Shown here piece by piece: positions 63,074 through 64,000 of a stretch of DNA of 64,000 nt. Below the pieces are notes generated by a model. It worked only from the letters and a program-made list of their open reading frames with translations, ran no database searches and had not been told where the DNA came from. Position 1 is the first letter of the stretch, and every line of letters begins with the position of its first letter. Made by a program: the position numbers and the translations under genes. This DNA comes from Candidatus Obscuribacterales bacterium (GTDB lineage: Bacteria > Cyanobacteriota > Vampirovibrionia > Obscuribacterales > Obscuribacteraceae), in NCBI GenBank assembly GCA_020050685.1, contig JAGVKG010000016.1, positions 1 through 64,000 of the forward strand, given 5' to 3'.

Positions 63074-64000
63074 ATGGATGTCATCACGTCGAAAGAAAGC
63101 AGAGTCGGAGTGGGCCAAACAATTCAGGAAACATGCAGTCCAAGGCAAGCCGACGAGATTGTGTTTGACACTCGCAAATCGCTGGCGGCGTTGTTTGGTA
63201 TCAAAAATCCCTCAAGGATAGTGTTCACGGCAAACTGCACGGAATCGTTGAATCTGGCTATCAAAGGGATTCTCAAACCAGGCGATCATGCAATTCTGAC
63301 AGATTTGGAGCATAACGCAATGGCGCGTCCGTTGTGGAAACTGAAAGAGACACTCGTTGTCGAGCTATCAATCGTCACAACTAACGAGGACGGGTCTCTT
63401 AATCCTGATGCTGTCAAGGAGGCAATTCAAAGCAATACGCGGCTGATTTGTTGTGTTCATGCCAATAACGTGATGGGTTCTATCATGCCAATTGCGGCAG
63501 TGGGCAAGATTGCTGGAGCACATCGAATTGCTTTCCTTGTGGATACAGCACAGACGGCAGGTGTTTTGCCAATTGATGTCGAAGCAATGAAGATCGACCT
63601 GCTGGCCTTTACGGGTCACAAGGGTCTTTTAGGAGCACAAGGCACAGGTGGACTATACGTTCGAGAGGGCATCGAGCTTGAGCCGTTAAAGGAAGGTGGA
63701 ACCGGTATCAGATCTGAAAGTGTCGAACATCCTAACGTCTTTCCTGAAGGTTATGAAGCTGGAACGTTAAATGGGCCGGGTCTGGCGGGGCTGGGGGCTG
63801 GTGTCCGGTTCATTTTGACCGAAGGCATTGAAAAAATCCGCCAGCATGAAACATCGTTGAACGAGCGTTTTATGGCTGCTGCCCAAGGGATCAAGGGCAT
63901 ACAGCTTTATGGACCAAAAGATGCGACAAAAAAGGTTGGCGTCACGTTGTTAAACTTCGCTTCTCTTGACCCTGGTGAAGTCGGTCAGTTGCTGGATAGA
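63074..64000 (+). CDS. Cysteine desulfurase-like class V aminotransferase, 3' end outside window
   Basis: The frame from the ATG at 63074 is open to the window edge (309 codons). PLP-enzyme motifs are clear: NPSRIVFTANCTESLNLAIKG, TDLEHNAMARPL, CCVHANNVMGSIMPIAAVGKIA, FLVDTAQTAGVLPID, and the lysine in FTGHKGLLGAQGTGGLYV. The pattern fits a CsdB/SufS-related cysteine desulfurase group. The first residues lack the expected YLDNAAT segment (about 40 residues), so the 5' end may be truncated. A selenium or sulfur role is possible. Confidence 0.75.
   Translation, partial: MDVITSKESRVGVGQTIQETCSPRQADEIVFDTRKSLAALFGIKNPSRIVFTANCTESLNLAIKGILKPGDHAILTDLEHNAMARPLWKLKETLVVELSIVTTNEDGSLNPDAVKEAIQSNTRLICCVHANNVMGSIMPIAAVGKIAGAHRIAFLVDTAQTAGVLPIDVEAMKIDLLAFTGHKGLLGAQGTGGLYVREGIELEPLKEGGTGIRSESVEHPNVFPEGYEAGTLNGPGLAGLGAGVRFILTEGIEKIRQHETSLNERFMAAAQGIKGIQLYGPKDATKKVGVTLLNFASLDPGEVGQLLDR

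Overview
The window reads as a chromosome segment of a diderm, non-model bacterium on the cyanobacterial line. The strongest evidence is the RNA polymerase operon on the minus strand. The beta' subunit is encoded by two genes, rpoC1 (6653-8452) and rpoC2 (2889-6599), and the trigger loop of RpoC2 carries a very large insertion. That arrangement is typical of Cyanobacteria and their relatives. An LptD/OstA-like outer-membrane protein, TolC-type channels and an RND pump indicate an outer membrane. No photosynthesis gene is present and TPR proteins are abundant, so I infer a non-photosynthetic relative (Melainabacteria/Vampirovibrionia, perhaps Obscuribacterales). The lineage is an inference.

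Layout. 1-2.9 kb: the end of a secreted TPR/NHL protein, a small membrane hydrolase-like protein, and a Doc-type toxin-antitoxin pair lying between two copies of the rpoC2 3' end. 2.9-12.1 kb: rpoB-rpoC1-rpoC2 with a sigma-70-like promoter. 12.3 kb: a selenocysteine tRNA. 12.5-18.9 kb: small unknown genes, a cation diffusion facilitator, pgk, gap, an Nfu-type Fe-S carrier and an enoyl-CoA hydratase homologue. 19-22.8 kb: a low-complexity secreted protein head-to-head with a 5'-nucleotidase, then a TPR/TonB protein. 22.8-33.1 kb: a methyltransferase, an amidohydrolase plus glutamine-synthetase-like pair (a split FluG-like arrangement), two TPR proteins, an aldehyde dehydrogenase, a redoxin and an aspartate kinase. 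33.1-43.9 kb: ROK kinase, LptD-like protein, Fe-type alcohol dehydrogenase, SCP2-like protein, PfkB kinase, the selenium genes yedF and selD, a ribbon-helix-helix regulator, and a CPBP-type membrane protease.

43.9-64 kb is an accessory region. A HigB/HigA-like pair and an IS66 remnant are followed by a one-directional block of about 13.5 kb that looks devoted to copper or silver. It holds an RND adaptor with two internal metal-binding modules, an RND permease, a Spy/CnrR-like periplasmic protein, two TolC-like channels, three related small secreted Cys/His proteins, and a Met/His-rich multicopper oxidase. An intact IS66 element (58927-61459) lies next to a broken gene. Beyond it are a His-rich small protein, overlapping micro-ORFs that include a 17-residue Met-rich peptide, a truncated Csp/DUF326-like copper-storage fragment, a His/Gln-rich secreted protein and a cysteine-desulfurase-like gene that runs off the window.

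How the genes work together. SelD, YedF and tRNA-Sec imply selenium use, although no selenoprotein is visible here. In the metal block, the pump would move metal from the periplasm out through TolC, the oxidase would convert Cu(I) to Cu(II), and the small Cys/His/Met proteins would buffer periplasmic metal. The least-described parts are the three-paralogue secreted family, the unusual adaptor architecture, the micro-ORF/hairpin locus, and the duplicated rpoC2 tail around the toxin-antitoxin module.
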